Origin: Helicobacteraceae bacterium
GTDB taxonomy: Bacteria; Campylobacterota; Campylobacteria; Campylobacterales; Sulfurimonadaceae
Direction: 5' to 3'
Assembly (NCBI GenBank): GCA_013138865.1
Contig: WTBY01000015.1
Span: 1-64,000 of the forward strand
DNA: 64,000 nt
Positions 24,796 to 31,077 of the stretch are shown here, piece by piece. The notes under the pieces are model-generated. The model did no database searches. It worked only from the letters and a program-made list of their open reading frames with translations, and was not told the DNA's origin. Position 1 is the first letter of the stretch. Each line of letters begins with the position of its first letter. Made by a program: the position numbers and the translations under genes.

Positions 24796-25473
24796 ATGGA
24801 TACCGATACCACTACTAAAGTAAAAACTAACCCAGATGTAGATCTGCAATCATGGGTAATGATAATAAGAGACATACCTGTAGCGGATGAACATAAACCA
24901 CTAGTACTGGGGATCTACTTAGCTAGACCTAGAAAATACTTTTTTGAGTACGAGCTAACCAATCAAGGGTATTACTACCACACAGACTATCAAGAATTTA
25001 TTGCATCCTATAAAACTAGCAGAGGACACAGAGATAAGAAATTATTTCTCAATAGGCACTCAGCCCTAAGATCAGCTTACAGGTATATGGTAGGAGACAG
25101 ATCTAAGTTGGATGAAGGAATAGAAGAGTACTTAGACGAACTAAATGAAAAAGGTCTCCTACCAAAGATAGAACCACAAATGACTATATTTAGTGAGAAT
25201 GGTGAAGTAGATGTACAAAGACACGAATATGCCCTTATAGATAAAGAAAGACTAGCAGAATACAGAAGCTTTATTGGGAAGGAATACTCAGTCAGCTTCT
25301 TTGACGGTAAGGAAGAAGGTAACAAAGATTTTGATGATAAGATGTTTTACTTAAGAACCCGTGGGTTAGATCAAAATAAAGCTATTGAGCTAATGATGGG
25401 AGACATCACTTCCCAGCAAGTATGTTACCTAAAACCACACCCAGAACTAGCCAGTAGTATGGGGATGGTTTAA
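24796..25473 (+). CDS. Protein of unknown function, single-gene early unit
   Basis: 225 residues with an AAGGAGAG site, promoter 24737 ahead and promoter 25485 after. Rich in Tyr and charged residues; the middle (KYFFEYELTNQGYYYHTDY) and the C-terminal FYLRTRGLDQNKAIELMMGDI are the most distinctive parts. The latter recalls a short SufB motif but nothing else does. A strongly expressed early protein with no assigned role. Confidence 0.65.
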   Translation: MDTDTTTKVKTNPDVDLQSWVMIIRDIPVADEHKPLVLGIYLARPRKYFFEYELTNQGYYYHTDYQEFIASYKTSRGHRDKKLFLNRHSALRSAYRYMVGDRSKLDEGIEEYLDELNEKGLLPKIEPQMTIFSENGEVDVQRHEYALIDKERLAEYRSFIGKEYSVSFFDGKEEGNKDFDDKMFYLRTRGLDQNKAIELMMGDITSQQVCYLKPHPELASSMGMV

Positions 25474-25484
25474 GATAAATATAT

Positions 25485-25512
25485 TTGACAAACGCAATTA
25501 ATCTGGTAGACT
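25485..25512 (+). promoter_or_regulatory. Early-type sigma70 promoter, copy 7
   Basis: TTGACA at 25485-25490, a 16 bp spacer, TAGACT at 25507-25512. Confidence 0.85.
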
Positions 25513-25540
25513 ATACGTGTACTAAAAATAAAAAGCAATA

Positions 25541-25551
25541 AAAGGAACTTA
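25541..25551 (+). promoter_or_regulatory. Repeated ribosome-binding leader AAAGGAACTTA, copy 3
   Basis: Immediately before the ATG at 25554. Confidence 0.7.
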
Positions 25552-25553
25552 CA

Positions 25554-25778
25554 ATGAATGTCTCAAAAGTATCATATAATGAGTTGAACTCAAAAACAAC
25601 AGAAGAACTTAAGGTAATCTACCACCATAGAATGGAGTTACTGGACGAGTTGAATGACGATAAACTGAATGATGTATCCATCGAAGATCAGGTAACTATT
25701 GTCCACAACTATATGCAGATTAAAACCATCTGTCTTATGAAGGGTATATCTACCTGCACTGCCGGATATTTGGTGTAA
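25554..25778 (+). CDS. Small helical protein of unknown function
   Basis: 74 residues, helical, with a Cys pair near the C-terminus (CLMKGISTC). First gene after promoter 25485; it starts an operon that includes csrA and the Dam-like methylase. Confidence 0.6.
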   Translation: MNVSKVSYNELNSKTTEELKVIYHHRMELLDELNDDKLNDVSIEDQVTIVHNYMQIKTICLMKGISTCTAGYLV

Positions 25779-25780
25779 GC

Positions 25781-26092
25781 ATGGCACCTAAACCTAAAAC
25801 TTATGAGTGGGGCGGTGAACTTCTCACCGTAAAGCAGTTAGCCAAGATCAGAAGCATTACTAAAGAGCATATGGCTAACTTAATTAAGAGACATGGGCTA
25901 TCAGAAGCCATGACTATGGAACTGTCTAGAATGGCAGGGGTTCCCAAAGGGCACAATCACGTACCCCCCGATAAAAGAGAAGCCCCTAGTGAGTACCGAG
26001 AAGACCTCCAATTAGAACGAACTATCCAAGCTAGACTAGATCAAGGTTGGGACGTAGATAAGATAGCTTCTGTATATGGGACTAGATCATAA
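25781..26092 (+). CDS. Helix-turn-helix-like protein (tandem paralogue A)
   Basis: 103 residues. YEWGGELLTVKQLAKIRSIT then HMANLIKRHGLSEAM matches the next gene (W.GG..T..(Q/E)LA.IR.IT...M..LI.RHGL..AM). The first 55 residues look like a helix-turn-helix found in phage regulators and homing-type proteins; the C-terminus holds a second helical piece (QGWDVDKIASVYG). The stop overlaps the paralogue start. Confidence 0.6.
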   Translation: MAPKPKTYEWGGELLTVKQLAKIRSITKEHMANLIKRHGLSEAMTMELSRMAGVPKGHNHVPPDKREAPSEYREDLQLERTIQARLDQGWDVDKIASVYGTRS

Positions 26093-26424
26093 TGGCTAGA
26101 CATGCAGTAGTGCATCATTGGAGTGGGGGAGATCACACTACCAGAGAACTAGCCTCTATTAGAGGTATCACCTATAAGTATATGGAGATACTCATTAGAA
26201 GGCATGGATTAGAACAAGCCATGGTGTACCAATTAACTGCTAGGGCAGGAGTACCCCAAACAAGAATGGATCCTGCTAAAGAAGACAAAGTAATGAATAC
26301 GGCTTCAAGAGAGGATTCTATAGAGTTGCAAAGGAACAAGACTGTACTACTCAGGCTAAAACAGAACTGGACAGTACAAGAAATATTAGTCAAATATGGA
26401 AGGAGACACGCTAATGGTATTTAA
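26092..26424 (+). CDS. Helix-turn-helix-like protein (tandem paralogue B)
   Basis: 110 residues, paralogous to the preceding gene over the whole length (HHWSGGDHTTRELASIRGIT, LIRRHGLEQAM, and QNWTVQEILVKYG at the end). The pair may form a heterodimer or bind different sites. No family named. Confidence 0.6.
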   Translation: MARHAVVHHWSGGDHTTRELASIRGITYKYMEILIRRHGLEQAMVYQLTARAGVPQTRMDPAKEDKVMNTASREDSIELQRNKTVLLRLKQNWTVQEILVKYGRRHANGI

Positions 26425-26692
26425 GAAATTTGAAGGGTGTTATCACGTTGATGAAGGGTACCGATACACCATCACAGCACCCGAAGGAACTACCTTAGAA
26501 CAAGCACAAGAAATTATGGGTATAGCCATTAACACTGGAACAGAGATAACAAGATCTGTACTAGATATGGTGGTGGTAGAACTATCTACAAGTGGACAAC
26601 AAGAGTTGGCACAGATAGCAAGGAACTTCGTGGTAAGGGCTGAGGTAGTCCACCGAGAAGCACTATTAATTGAACTAAGCAATAAGGAATAA
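26414..26692 (+). CDS. Protein of unknown function upstream of csrA
   Basis: 92 residues from ATG 26414, 11 bp inside the previous gene, with AAGGAGA. A strand-helix-strand-helix pattern ([20 protein letters not shown]). No family recognised. Four bp before the csrA start. Confidence 0.6.
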   Translation: MVFKKFEGCYHVDEGYRYTITAPEGTTLEQAQEIMGIAINTGTEITRSVLDMVVVELSTSGQQELAQIARNFVVRAEVVHREALLIELSNKE

Positions 26693-26696
26693 TCTC

Positions 26697-26870
26697 ATGT
26701 TGATTTTAACAAGAACAGTAGGAACCTCAGTAATCATTGGGGACGATGTAATCACTGTTACAGTATTAGGTATTAATAAAAACCAAGTACGGTTAGGTAT
26801 CGAGGCACCGAAGGATGTATCAGTTCATCGTGAAGAAATCTACCAGCGTATCCAAGACGAGAAGAAATAA
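26697..26870 (+). CDS. csrA: Carbon storage regulator CsrA
   Basis: 57 residues, essentially a full Csr[16 protein letters not shown] at the start, [20 protein letters not shown] in the middle and [13 protein letters not shown] at the end. RNA-contact residues are kept: R6 in LTR, and R45 in HREE (R44 of the E. coli protein, shifted by one). CsrA dimers bind GGA in mRNA leaders and block or activate translation. The gene sits in the operon from promoter 25485, and its stop overlaps the next ATG. It is nearest in type to gammaproteobacterial host proteins, which suggests capture from the host. It could redirect host carbon metabolism or control phage messages. Confidence 0.95.
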   Translation: MLILTRTVGTSVIIGDDVITVTVLGINKNQVRLGIEAPKDVSVHREEIYQRIQDEKK

Positions 26871-27238
26871 TGGCACCTGACTACATGACTATATATCTAC
26901 AGCCAGAATGTTGTGCTGGTGACGAGGGGAGACTATGGTGCCCTGATAATATAGCCGAATGTGATGAAGGTGTACCTTGGACTGAATATACTAATGCTCA
27001 AAATAGTACCTCATGGGTAAGTGTTAAAACAAGACTACCAGAAGAGTCTGGGATCTATATCGCAGGTAGTAGTGATCCAGATAGACTACCAACCACCGAT
27101 TTGCTCGATTGTATATATCGATACAACAAAGAAGCAAAAGCGGGTGAGTCTAAATGGCAACACTCCAGTGGATTCTACGATAATGGGATCACTCATTGGA
27201 TGGAGAAACCTAAACCCCCAGTAGAGGATAAGTCATGA
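26870..27238 (+). CDS. DUF551-like protein
   Basis: 122 residues. The C-terminal part SWVSVKTRLPEESGIYIA ... GITHWMEKPKPP is the signature of DUF551, a domain common in phages of enterobacteria and vibrios with unknown function. The N-terminal 50 residues add a Cys-rich stretch (PECCAG, WCPDN, ECDEG). Start overlaps the csrA stop. Confidence 0.75.
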   Translation: MAPDYMTIYLQPECCAGDEGRLWCPDNIAECDEGVPWTEYTNAQNSTSWVSVKTRLPEESGIYIAGSSDPDRLPTTDLLDCIYRYNKEAKAGESKWQHSSGFYDNGITHWMEKPKPPVEDKS

Positions 27239-27474
27239 CCACTATAGACCTGTACATCTTCTCAGTAGTAACACTTTACCTAGTATTTTACATAATGTTT
27301 ACGTGGGTAGAACCGTACACTAAATATGACCGAGACAAGGTATTGATGTTAGGGTTCTTATTCTGTGTAATCTACCCACTAGTACTGGTAATCGCAGGAC
27401 TAGCACTACTAACAGAGAGAGGGCTGTTTAATATATTCACTAAAGAACGTAAATGGTTTTGGGAGAAAGATTAA
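27235..27474 (+). CDS. Small membrane protein with two transmembrane segments
   Basis: 79 residues. Hydrophobic segments near 5-25 (YIFSVVTLYLVFYIMFTW) and 36-60 (VLMLGFLFCVIYPLVLVIAG), then a basic/aromatic tail. Overlaps both neighbours by 1-4 bp. A holin-like role is conceivable but its place among early genes argues against it. Confidence 0.65.
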   Translation: MTTIDLYIFSVVTLYLVFYIMFTWVEPYTKYDRDKVLMLGFLFCVIYPLVLVIAGLALLTERGLFNIFTKERKWFWEKD

Positions 27475-27653
27475 TGGCGGGTAAGCAACACTATACTTGT
27501 CCAAGATGTGGGCAAGGAGGGTCTGGATCTAAGAACCCCAAGAAGCCGTATTTATGCCATAGTAAAATATGTGACTACACCACCAAGATGGAACCAAGCC
27601 ATAACGGTAAAATTATAGGAGAAGATGATGGGCACACTAGAATTACTGCATAG
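27474..27653 (+). CDS. Small zinc-ribbon protein
   Basis: 59 residues from ATG 27474 with a GGGAGA site. CPRCGQGG near 9-16 and CHSKIC near 28-33 form a zinc ribbon. Overlaps the next gene. Confidence 0.6.
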   Translation: MAGKQHYTCPRCGQGGSGSKNPKKPYLCHSKICDYTTKMEPSHNGKIIGEDDGHTRITA

Positions 27654-27906
27654 ACTACAAAGTAAACACGAAGAGTTGGAATTGGTTGTACAAAACCACA
27701 AGCAAAAAGAACAAGACCACCAGCTTGCACTTAAGTGCATACAGGGAGCATTAACTAATCTGTATGTAGATATGGAATTGTTAAAGTCAGGACAATGGGT
27801 ACCCGATAAAGATAGTGCTGAGGCTAGCCAAGATAATGTACTATACATAGCTGAGAAGTTAGGATTAGATCTCACCACCACTGAACTTCAGGAGAAAGAA
27901 AAATGA
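27628..27906 (+). CDS. Coiled-coil protein of unknown function
   Basis: 92 residues from the second of two ATGs (27625/27628), after AGGAGAAG. The first 55 residues are a coiled coil. Palindrome copy 9 lies inside and encodes Ala-Leu-Lys-Cys, a different frame from the other coding copies. Confidence 0.6.
   Translation: MGTLELLHRLQSKHEELELVVQNHKQKEQDHQLALKCIQGALTNLYVDMELLKSGQWVPDKDSAEASQDNVLYIAEKLGLDLTTTELQEKEK
27726..27739. repeat. Palindrome TGCACTTAAGTGCA, copy 9 (inside a gene)
   Basis: Inside the coiled-coil gene, read GCA CTT AAG TGC. Confidence 0.9.
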
Positions 27907-28079
27907 AAGCAGGCGATAGACTAGCACCACTAGGAAACTCAGACCATTGTGTGATACTGGAGGCACCCAGACCACCAGCTAAATGGCGGGTACGGTATGA
28001 TAGTGGTAGAGAGCGGTTATGGTCAAAGTCTCACCTGAAGAAGTACTACATGCTAGAGGATGAGTCTAATGCCAAATGA
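27903..28079 (+). CDS. Very small basic protein
   Basis: 58 residues, starting 4 bp inside the previous gene and overlapping the methylase start by 11 bp. It looks like a small beta-barrel (KAGDRLAPLGNSDHCVIL, then KWRVRYDSGRERLW), as in DUF-type beta-barrel proteins that bind nucleic acid. Function unknown. Confidence 0.55.
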   Translation: MKAGDRLAPLGNSDHCVILEAPRPPAKWRVRYDSGRERLWSKSHLKKYYMLEDESNAK

Positions 28080-28563
28080 TGAATGGAGAACCCCCTCTAG
28101 GTACATAGAGTCAGCTAGAAAGGTACTTGGTAAGATCGATGTAGATCCAGCCTCTAATGATGATGCCCAGAATATTGTATTAGCAGGAACCTATTACTCT
28201 AAACACGGAAAGGTAGATTGCTTCACAGCACCTTGGACCGGGAGAGTGTGGTTGAACCCTCCCTACAGTAAAGAGTTAGTGGGGAAATTTGTATCAGAAG
28301 CCTGTAGACAATACTCCATGGGTATAGTAACTGAAGCGGTAGTACTGACTAACAATACTCCAGACACAAAATGGTTTGCAGGAACATTAGCCTTAACAGC
28401 CACAGCCTTCTGCTTTGTATCCCCCCGAATACAGTTCATACCACCAGCCGGAACTAAAAGAAGTAGTAATAGTAAGGGGCAGGTCTTTAGCTATTTAGGT
28501 AAGGATCCTAGTAAGTTTATCGCAGAGTTCAAACAGTATGGAATGTGTGTAATTCCAATATAG
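28069..28563 (+). CDS. Phage DNA N6-adenine methyltransferase (Dam-like)
   Basis: 164 residues from ATG 28069 with GAGGA upstream. The N-terminal NDEWRTP and DVDPASND, then VWLNPPYS (NPPY at 63-66) and the long AVVLTNNTPDTKWF stretch identify the phage Dam-like family. It methylates adenine, probably in GATC, using S-adenosylmethionine. GATC sites are frequent in this window, so self-protection from host restriction is the likely role. Confidence 0.85.
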   Translation: MPNDEWRTPSRYIESARKVLGKIDVDPASNDDAQNIVLAGTYYSKHGKVDCFTAPWTGRVWLNPPYSKELVGKFVSEACRQYSMGIVTEAVVLTNNTPDTKWFAGTLALTATAFCFVSPRIQFIPPAGTKRSSNSKGQVFSYLGKDPSKFIAEFKQYGMCVIPI

Positions 28564-28572
28564 GTGATCAGC

Positions 28573-28737
28573 ATGGATATGACAGGAAAGTACTGTAAGT
28601 TTAGTGACAATGGCGTTAAGTGGGACTATGGTATTTGTAAGAGAGAACTACCCCAATCCGATGGTCGAGTATTCTATGTTGGAGAGGGTGGTATCATATA
28701 CCAGTACTGTGAATTGGTCACAGAAAAGGATAATTAA
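28573..28737 (+). CDS. Very small Cys-rich protein
   Basis: 54 residues, with paired Cys (YCKFSDNG, YGICKREL) and an aromatic beta-rich C-terminal half. It fills the gap between the methylase and the GTG at 28738 exactly. Ribosome site is weak (TAGGTGATCAGC). Confidence 0.5.
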   Translation: MDMTGKYCKFSDNGVKWDYGICKRELPQSDGRVFYVGEGGIIYQYCELVTEKDN

Positions 28738-29085
28738 GTGTCAGAAAGTCTAGAGGTAGTCTTACGAGAAGCCCAGATAACTATCGTTGAATGTATGAGC
28801 TATATCATGAGAGACAGTATTCTCACCCCAGAATCTAGAAACATTATTATGGAAGAAAAGCGTATTGAGTTGGGAAGAGTAACCTCCCAGCTTAATAGGC
28901 TAAAAGAAGCCAATGCTCTAATTAAACGGTGTGACTTCTGCTCAACCATATTAGTACCCTACATAAGTGGGGGCGGGGGCGATAATTGGGGATCTTATAA
29001 GTGGTGCCCAGCATGTGACCAAGAAACATCGTGGAGTCTGGACAAAGGACAGAAACCCGTATTCGCAAAACCAGAGGAGAAGTAA
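28738..29085 (+). CDS. Zinc-binding protein of unknown function
   Basis: 115 residues from GTG. The N-terminal 65 residues are helical (coiled-coil-like); CDFCS near 62-66 and CPACDQE near 86-92 form a zinc ribbon around a Gly-rich loop (SGGGGDNWGS). No family recognised. Confidence 0.6.
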   Translation: MSESLEVVLREAQITIVECMSYIMRDSILTPESRNIIMEEKRIELGRVTSQLNRLKEANALIKRCDFCSTILVPYISGGGGDNWGSYKWCPACDQETSWSLDKGQKPVFAKPEEK

Positions 29086-29433
29086 ATGGCATCACCCTTA
29101 AAGAACGAACGAGCAATAGATAAACTAATGGGCATGGTTAGAAACATGTCTAAGAGATTAGTCCAGTTAGAAGAAAGTGATACACTGAAAACTAACCAGA
29201 TAGAGAATCTAATATTCAAACAGAAGGAATTAATCCTACAGCATAATGCCCACACCACACACATAGAAGAAGTAGATAAAATGATTAGAGATAACTTCTC
29301 AGGTGTAGCAACGGAAACTATCAAGCAGATACTGGAGGCGGGGTTGGTGGCAGAGGAGGTACGTGACGAGGTATCACCCGAGGATACGGAAGGAAGATTA
29401 TTAATCTCCAAATTGCAACAACACAGAATGTAG
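29086..29433 (+). CDS. Coiled-coil protein of unknown function
   Basis: 115 residues immediately after the preceding stop with GAGGAGAAG. Long coiled coil over residues 10-70; acidic, possibly disordered C-terminus. Ends the operon before promoter 29445. Confidence 0.6.
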   Translation: MASPLKNERAIDKLMGMVRNMSKRLVQLEESDTLKTNQIENLIFKQKELILQHNAHTTHIEEVDKMIRDNFSGVATETIKQILEAGLVAEEVRDEVSPEDTEGRLLISKLQQHRM

Positions 29434-29444
29434 TTAAAATATAT

Positions 29445-29472
29445 TTGACAAACTATAAGTAATATATAAGTA
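29445..29472 (+). promoter_or_regulatory. Early-type sigma70 promoter, copy 8
   Basis: TTGACA at 29445-29450 in the usual TATTTGACAAAC context; the -10 is unclear (TAAGTA at 16 bp, or a neighbouring AT-rich hexamer). Weaker member of the family. Confidence 0.65.
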
Positions 29473-29511
29473 TATGTGTAAGGCTAAATTATTAGTCAGG
29501 TATAAACTAAA

Positions 29512-29522
29512 AAAGGAACTTA
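29512..29522 (+). promoter_or_regulatory. Repeated ribosome-binding leader AAAGGAACTTA, copy 4
   Basis: Precedes the ATG at 29527 by 4 bp. Confidence 0.7.
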
Positions 29523-29526
29523 CCAA

Positions 29527-29715
29527 ATGAGTAGTAGAGAACGACACCTAACCATGATCGATGAATGTTTCGACCATGAAGATAGACTATCCAATGAAGA
29601 CAATAAATTTCTAGATACAGTCTATGAAAGTGTGGCGGCAAATGATGATTTATCAATCTTCAGTGCCGGTAAGTTATTAGATCTGCATGAGAAATATGTA
29701 GGTGTAGAGGACTAA
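29527..29715 (+). CDS. Small acidic protein of unknown function
   Basis: 62 residues, helical and acidic. First gene after promoter 29445. No family recognised. Confidence 0.6.
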   Translation: MSSRERHLTMIDECFDHEDRLSNEDNKFLDTVYESVAANDDLSIFSAGKLLDLHEKYVGVED

Positions 29716-29736
29716 CTCAGTAACAAGGAGAACACC

Positions 29737-29907
29737 ATGAGAGTATTACTAAAAGATATGTGGATCCCAGCCCCCCTATATTGGGCGGCACCTAGACTAT
29801 CATTATTTGTGACCCTAGTAATACTGATCATGGCTCCGACATTGTTTGTACTAGGCTTTGCCACAGGATTATATGGGGCATTAGTTTTGGGGATCAGACA
29901 ACACTAA
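29737..29907 (+). CDS. Small membrane protein
   Basis: 56 residues with an AAGGAG site. A single long hydrophobic stretch, LFVTLVILIMAPTLFVLGF, continuing as a Gly/Ala-rich helix; probably two closely spaced membrane passes. Function unknown. Confidence 0.6.
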   Translation: MRVLLKDMWIPAPLYWAAPRLSLFVTLVILIMAPTLFVLGFATGLYGALVLGIRQH

Positions 29908-29914
29908 TAACAAA

Positions 29915-29927
29915 CCCACGGAGGGTA
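29915..29927 (+). promoter_or_regulatory. Repeated ribosome-binding leader CCCACGGAGGGTA, copy 1
   Basis: The same 13-mer occurs at 31060, 34867 and 36764, always just before a start codon. It contains ACGGAGG, similar to the ACGGA core bound by CsrA. This copy has no promoter directly upstream. Confidence 0.75.
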
Positions 29928-29932
29928 TGATT

Positions 29933-30175
29933 ATGAATATTGTATTTACAGGACCGGCAACAGTTAATGGCGAGAGAGTAGTAAGATCGCTCCTAGAAGA
30001 GATTGCTAGAGAGAATGGGCACTATGTCCAACCATCAGTAGATAGATCTACCCATTGCGTAGTAGCCAGTAGTGCAGACTTTATGAGCAGAAAGGGTAAG
30101 AAATTACGGGATGCTGATGAGTATGGAGTAACAGTAATATCACCGGACACCTTCCTAGAAAAATACACCCACTAA
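29933..30175 (+). CDS. Stand-alone BRCT domain protein
   Basis: 80 residues from ATG 29933, 7 bp from GGAGGG as in the sister leaders (ATG 29927 is too close). IVFTGPATVNGERVVRSLL, THCVVASSADFMSRKGKKL and DEYGVTVISPDTFLEKY give the order of BRCT strands and helices seen at the C-terminus of NAD-dependent DNA ligases. BRCT domains bind DNA ends or phosphopeptides. A domain alone, with no ligase nearby, is unusual. Confidence 0.75.
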   Translation: MNIVFTGPATVNGERVVRSLLEEIARENGHYVQPSVDRSTHCVVASSADFMSRKGKKLRDADEYGVTVISPDTFLEKYTH

Positions 30176-30187
30176 AAAAGGATAGTC

Positions 30188-30388
30188 ATGAAGAATATAA
30201 ATCTCCTATTTGAGGAAGATGGAATATCTGTAGTTAATATTGTAGGTGACGGAACCTATAAGGCAGATAAGACAGCACTATTTATAGGTACTCACATGCA
30301 TATGAGTACCACAGGATTAAATGATCACAGACTTCTGGTATTAGCTGAAGATATAGTAGAAGAAAAGAAATTGGAGAATGCCGCATGA
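30188..30388 (+). CDS. Small protein of unknown function
   Basis: 66 residues with an AAAAGGA site. Beta-rich, with HMHMSTTG in the middle. Overlaps the next start by 4 bp. No family recognised. Confidence 0.6.
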   Translation: MKNINLLFEEDGISVVNIVGDGTYKADKTALFIGTHMHMSTTGLNDHRLLVLAEDIVEEKKLENAA

Positions 30389-30483
30389 ATAATTGGTGGG
30401 GACTAGTACTAGTCTGTATTTTAGTATGTATTGGTGTAGGCATAGACTTACACTGCCAATCAAAGACTAAGGATAATGGATAA
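30385..30483 (+). CDS. Tiny membrane peptide
   Basis: 32 residues: WWGLVLVCILVCIGVGIDL is one membrane span, followed by a short polar tail. Start and stop overlap both neighbours, which supports translation; a TTGGAG ribosome site lies upstream. Confidence 0.5.
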   Translation: MNNWWGLVLVCILVCIGVGIDLHCQSKTKDNG

Positions 30484-30863
30484 TGGAAGGACTACCACTC
30501 CTATGCCCGTACTGCAAAGGGTTCGCACAGTTAGTTGATAGCAAGGTAATTTATAAGCGGGGAGGGTATGGCATGATGTATTTATGTAAACCTTGTAATG
30601 CTTATGTGGGGTGCCATGGAGACACTAATATGCCTAAAGGTACCCTAGCAAACAAAGAGCTAAGAGAATCCCGTAAAACAGCACATGCTTTCTTTGATAA
30701 GATCTGGAAAGACAAACATCTAACCAGACACCAATCCTACAAGTGGTTGGCTAAGTCCCTGAATATCCAAGCACATAAGTGCCACATAGGTAGTTTTGGT
30801 GTAGAGGATTGCTCAAGAGTAGTTAAACTAGCTAAGACTAGACTAATAGAGTTGGAGGCTTAA
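30483..30863 (+). CDS. DUF3268-family zinc-finger protein
   Basis: 126 residues. CPYCKG near 8-13 and CKPCNAYVGCHGDTNMPKG near 35-53 are the DUF3268 zinc-finger signature, followed by ELRESRKTAHAFFDKIWK and a C-terminal helical part that ends with CSRVV. The family is widespread in phages and prophages with unknown role. Confidence 0.75.
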   Translation: MEGLPLLCPYCKGFAQLVDSKVIYKRGGYGMMYLCKPCNAYVGCHGDTNMPKGTLANKELRESRKTAHAFFDKIWKDKHLTRHQSYKWLAKSLNIQAHKCHIGSFGVEDCSRVVKLAKTRLIELEA

Positions 30864-31004
30864 ATGCCAGAAGACACAAAATTCTGTATGTCCTGCAGAA
30901 AGCAAAAACCAAAGGACGACTTCCAAACGAAAGTAATATTTAATACGTCAGGTCAGAAACAGAAACGGTCTAGATGCACCACATGCTGGAGTAAAAGACG
31001 GTAA
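30864..31004 (+). CDS. Tiny zinc-ribbon protein
   Basis: 46 residues starting at the base after the previous stop. CMSCRKQKPKDDF and CTTCWSKRR form a four-Cys ribbon of the type that precedes HNH or helix-turn-helix domains in phages. Basic, so it may bind nucleic acid. Confidence 0.6.
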   Translation: MPEDTKFCMSCRKQKPKDDFQTKVIFNTSGQKQKRSRCTTCWSKRR

Positions 31005-31010
31005 TATTAT

Positions 31011-31038
31011 TTGACAAACGAGAGTACTATGTTAGTAT
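31011..31038 (+). promoter_or_regulatory. Early-type sigma70 promoter, copy 9
   Basis: TTGACA at 31011-31016, a 16 bp spacer, TAGTAT at 31033-31038. Drives the PPDK-like gene. Confidence 0.85.
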
Positions 31039-31059
31039 AACGGTGTACCTTAAATAAAA

Positions 31060-31072
31060 CCCACGGAGGGTA
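31060..31072 (+). promoter_or_regulatory. Repeated ribosome-binding leader CCCACGGAGGGTA, copy 2
   Basis: Five bases before the PPDK-like ATG at 31078. Confidence 0.75.
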
Positions 31073-31077
31073 GTACT

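Noticed and set aside
24796-25473. SufB-like protein
   Set aside because: Only one short stretch (FYLRTRGLDQNKA) resembles SufB; the rest does not, and no other Suf gene is present.
27235-27474. Holin
   Set aside because: Two membrane spans fit, but the gene is in the early region with no lysis genes near.
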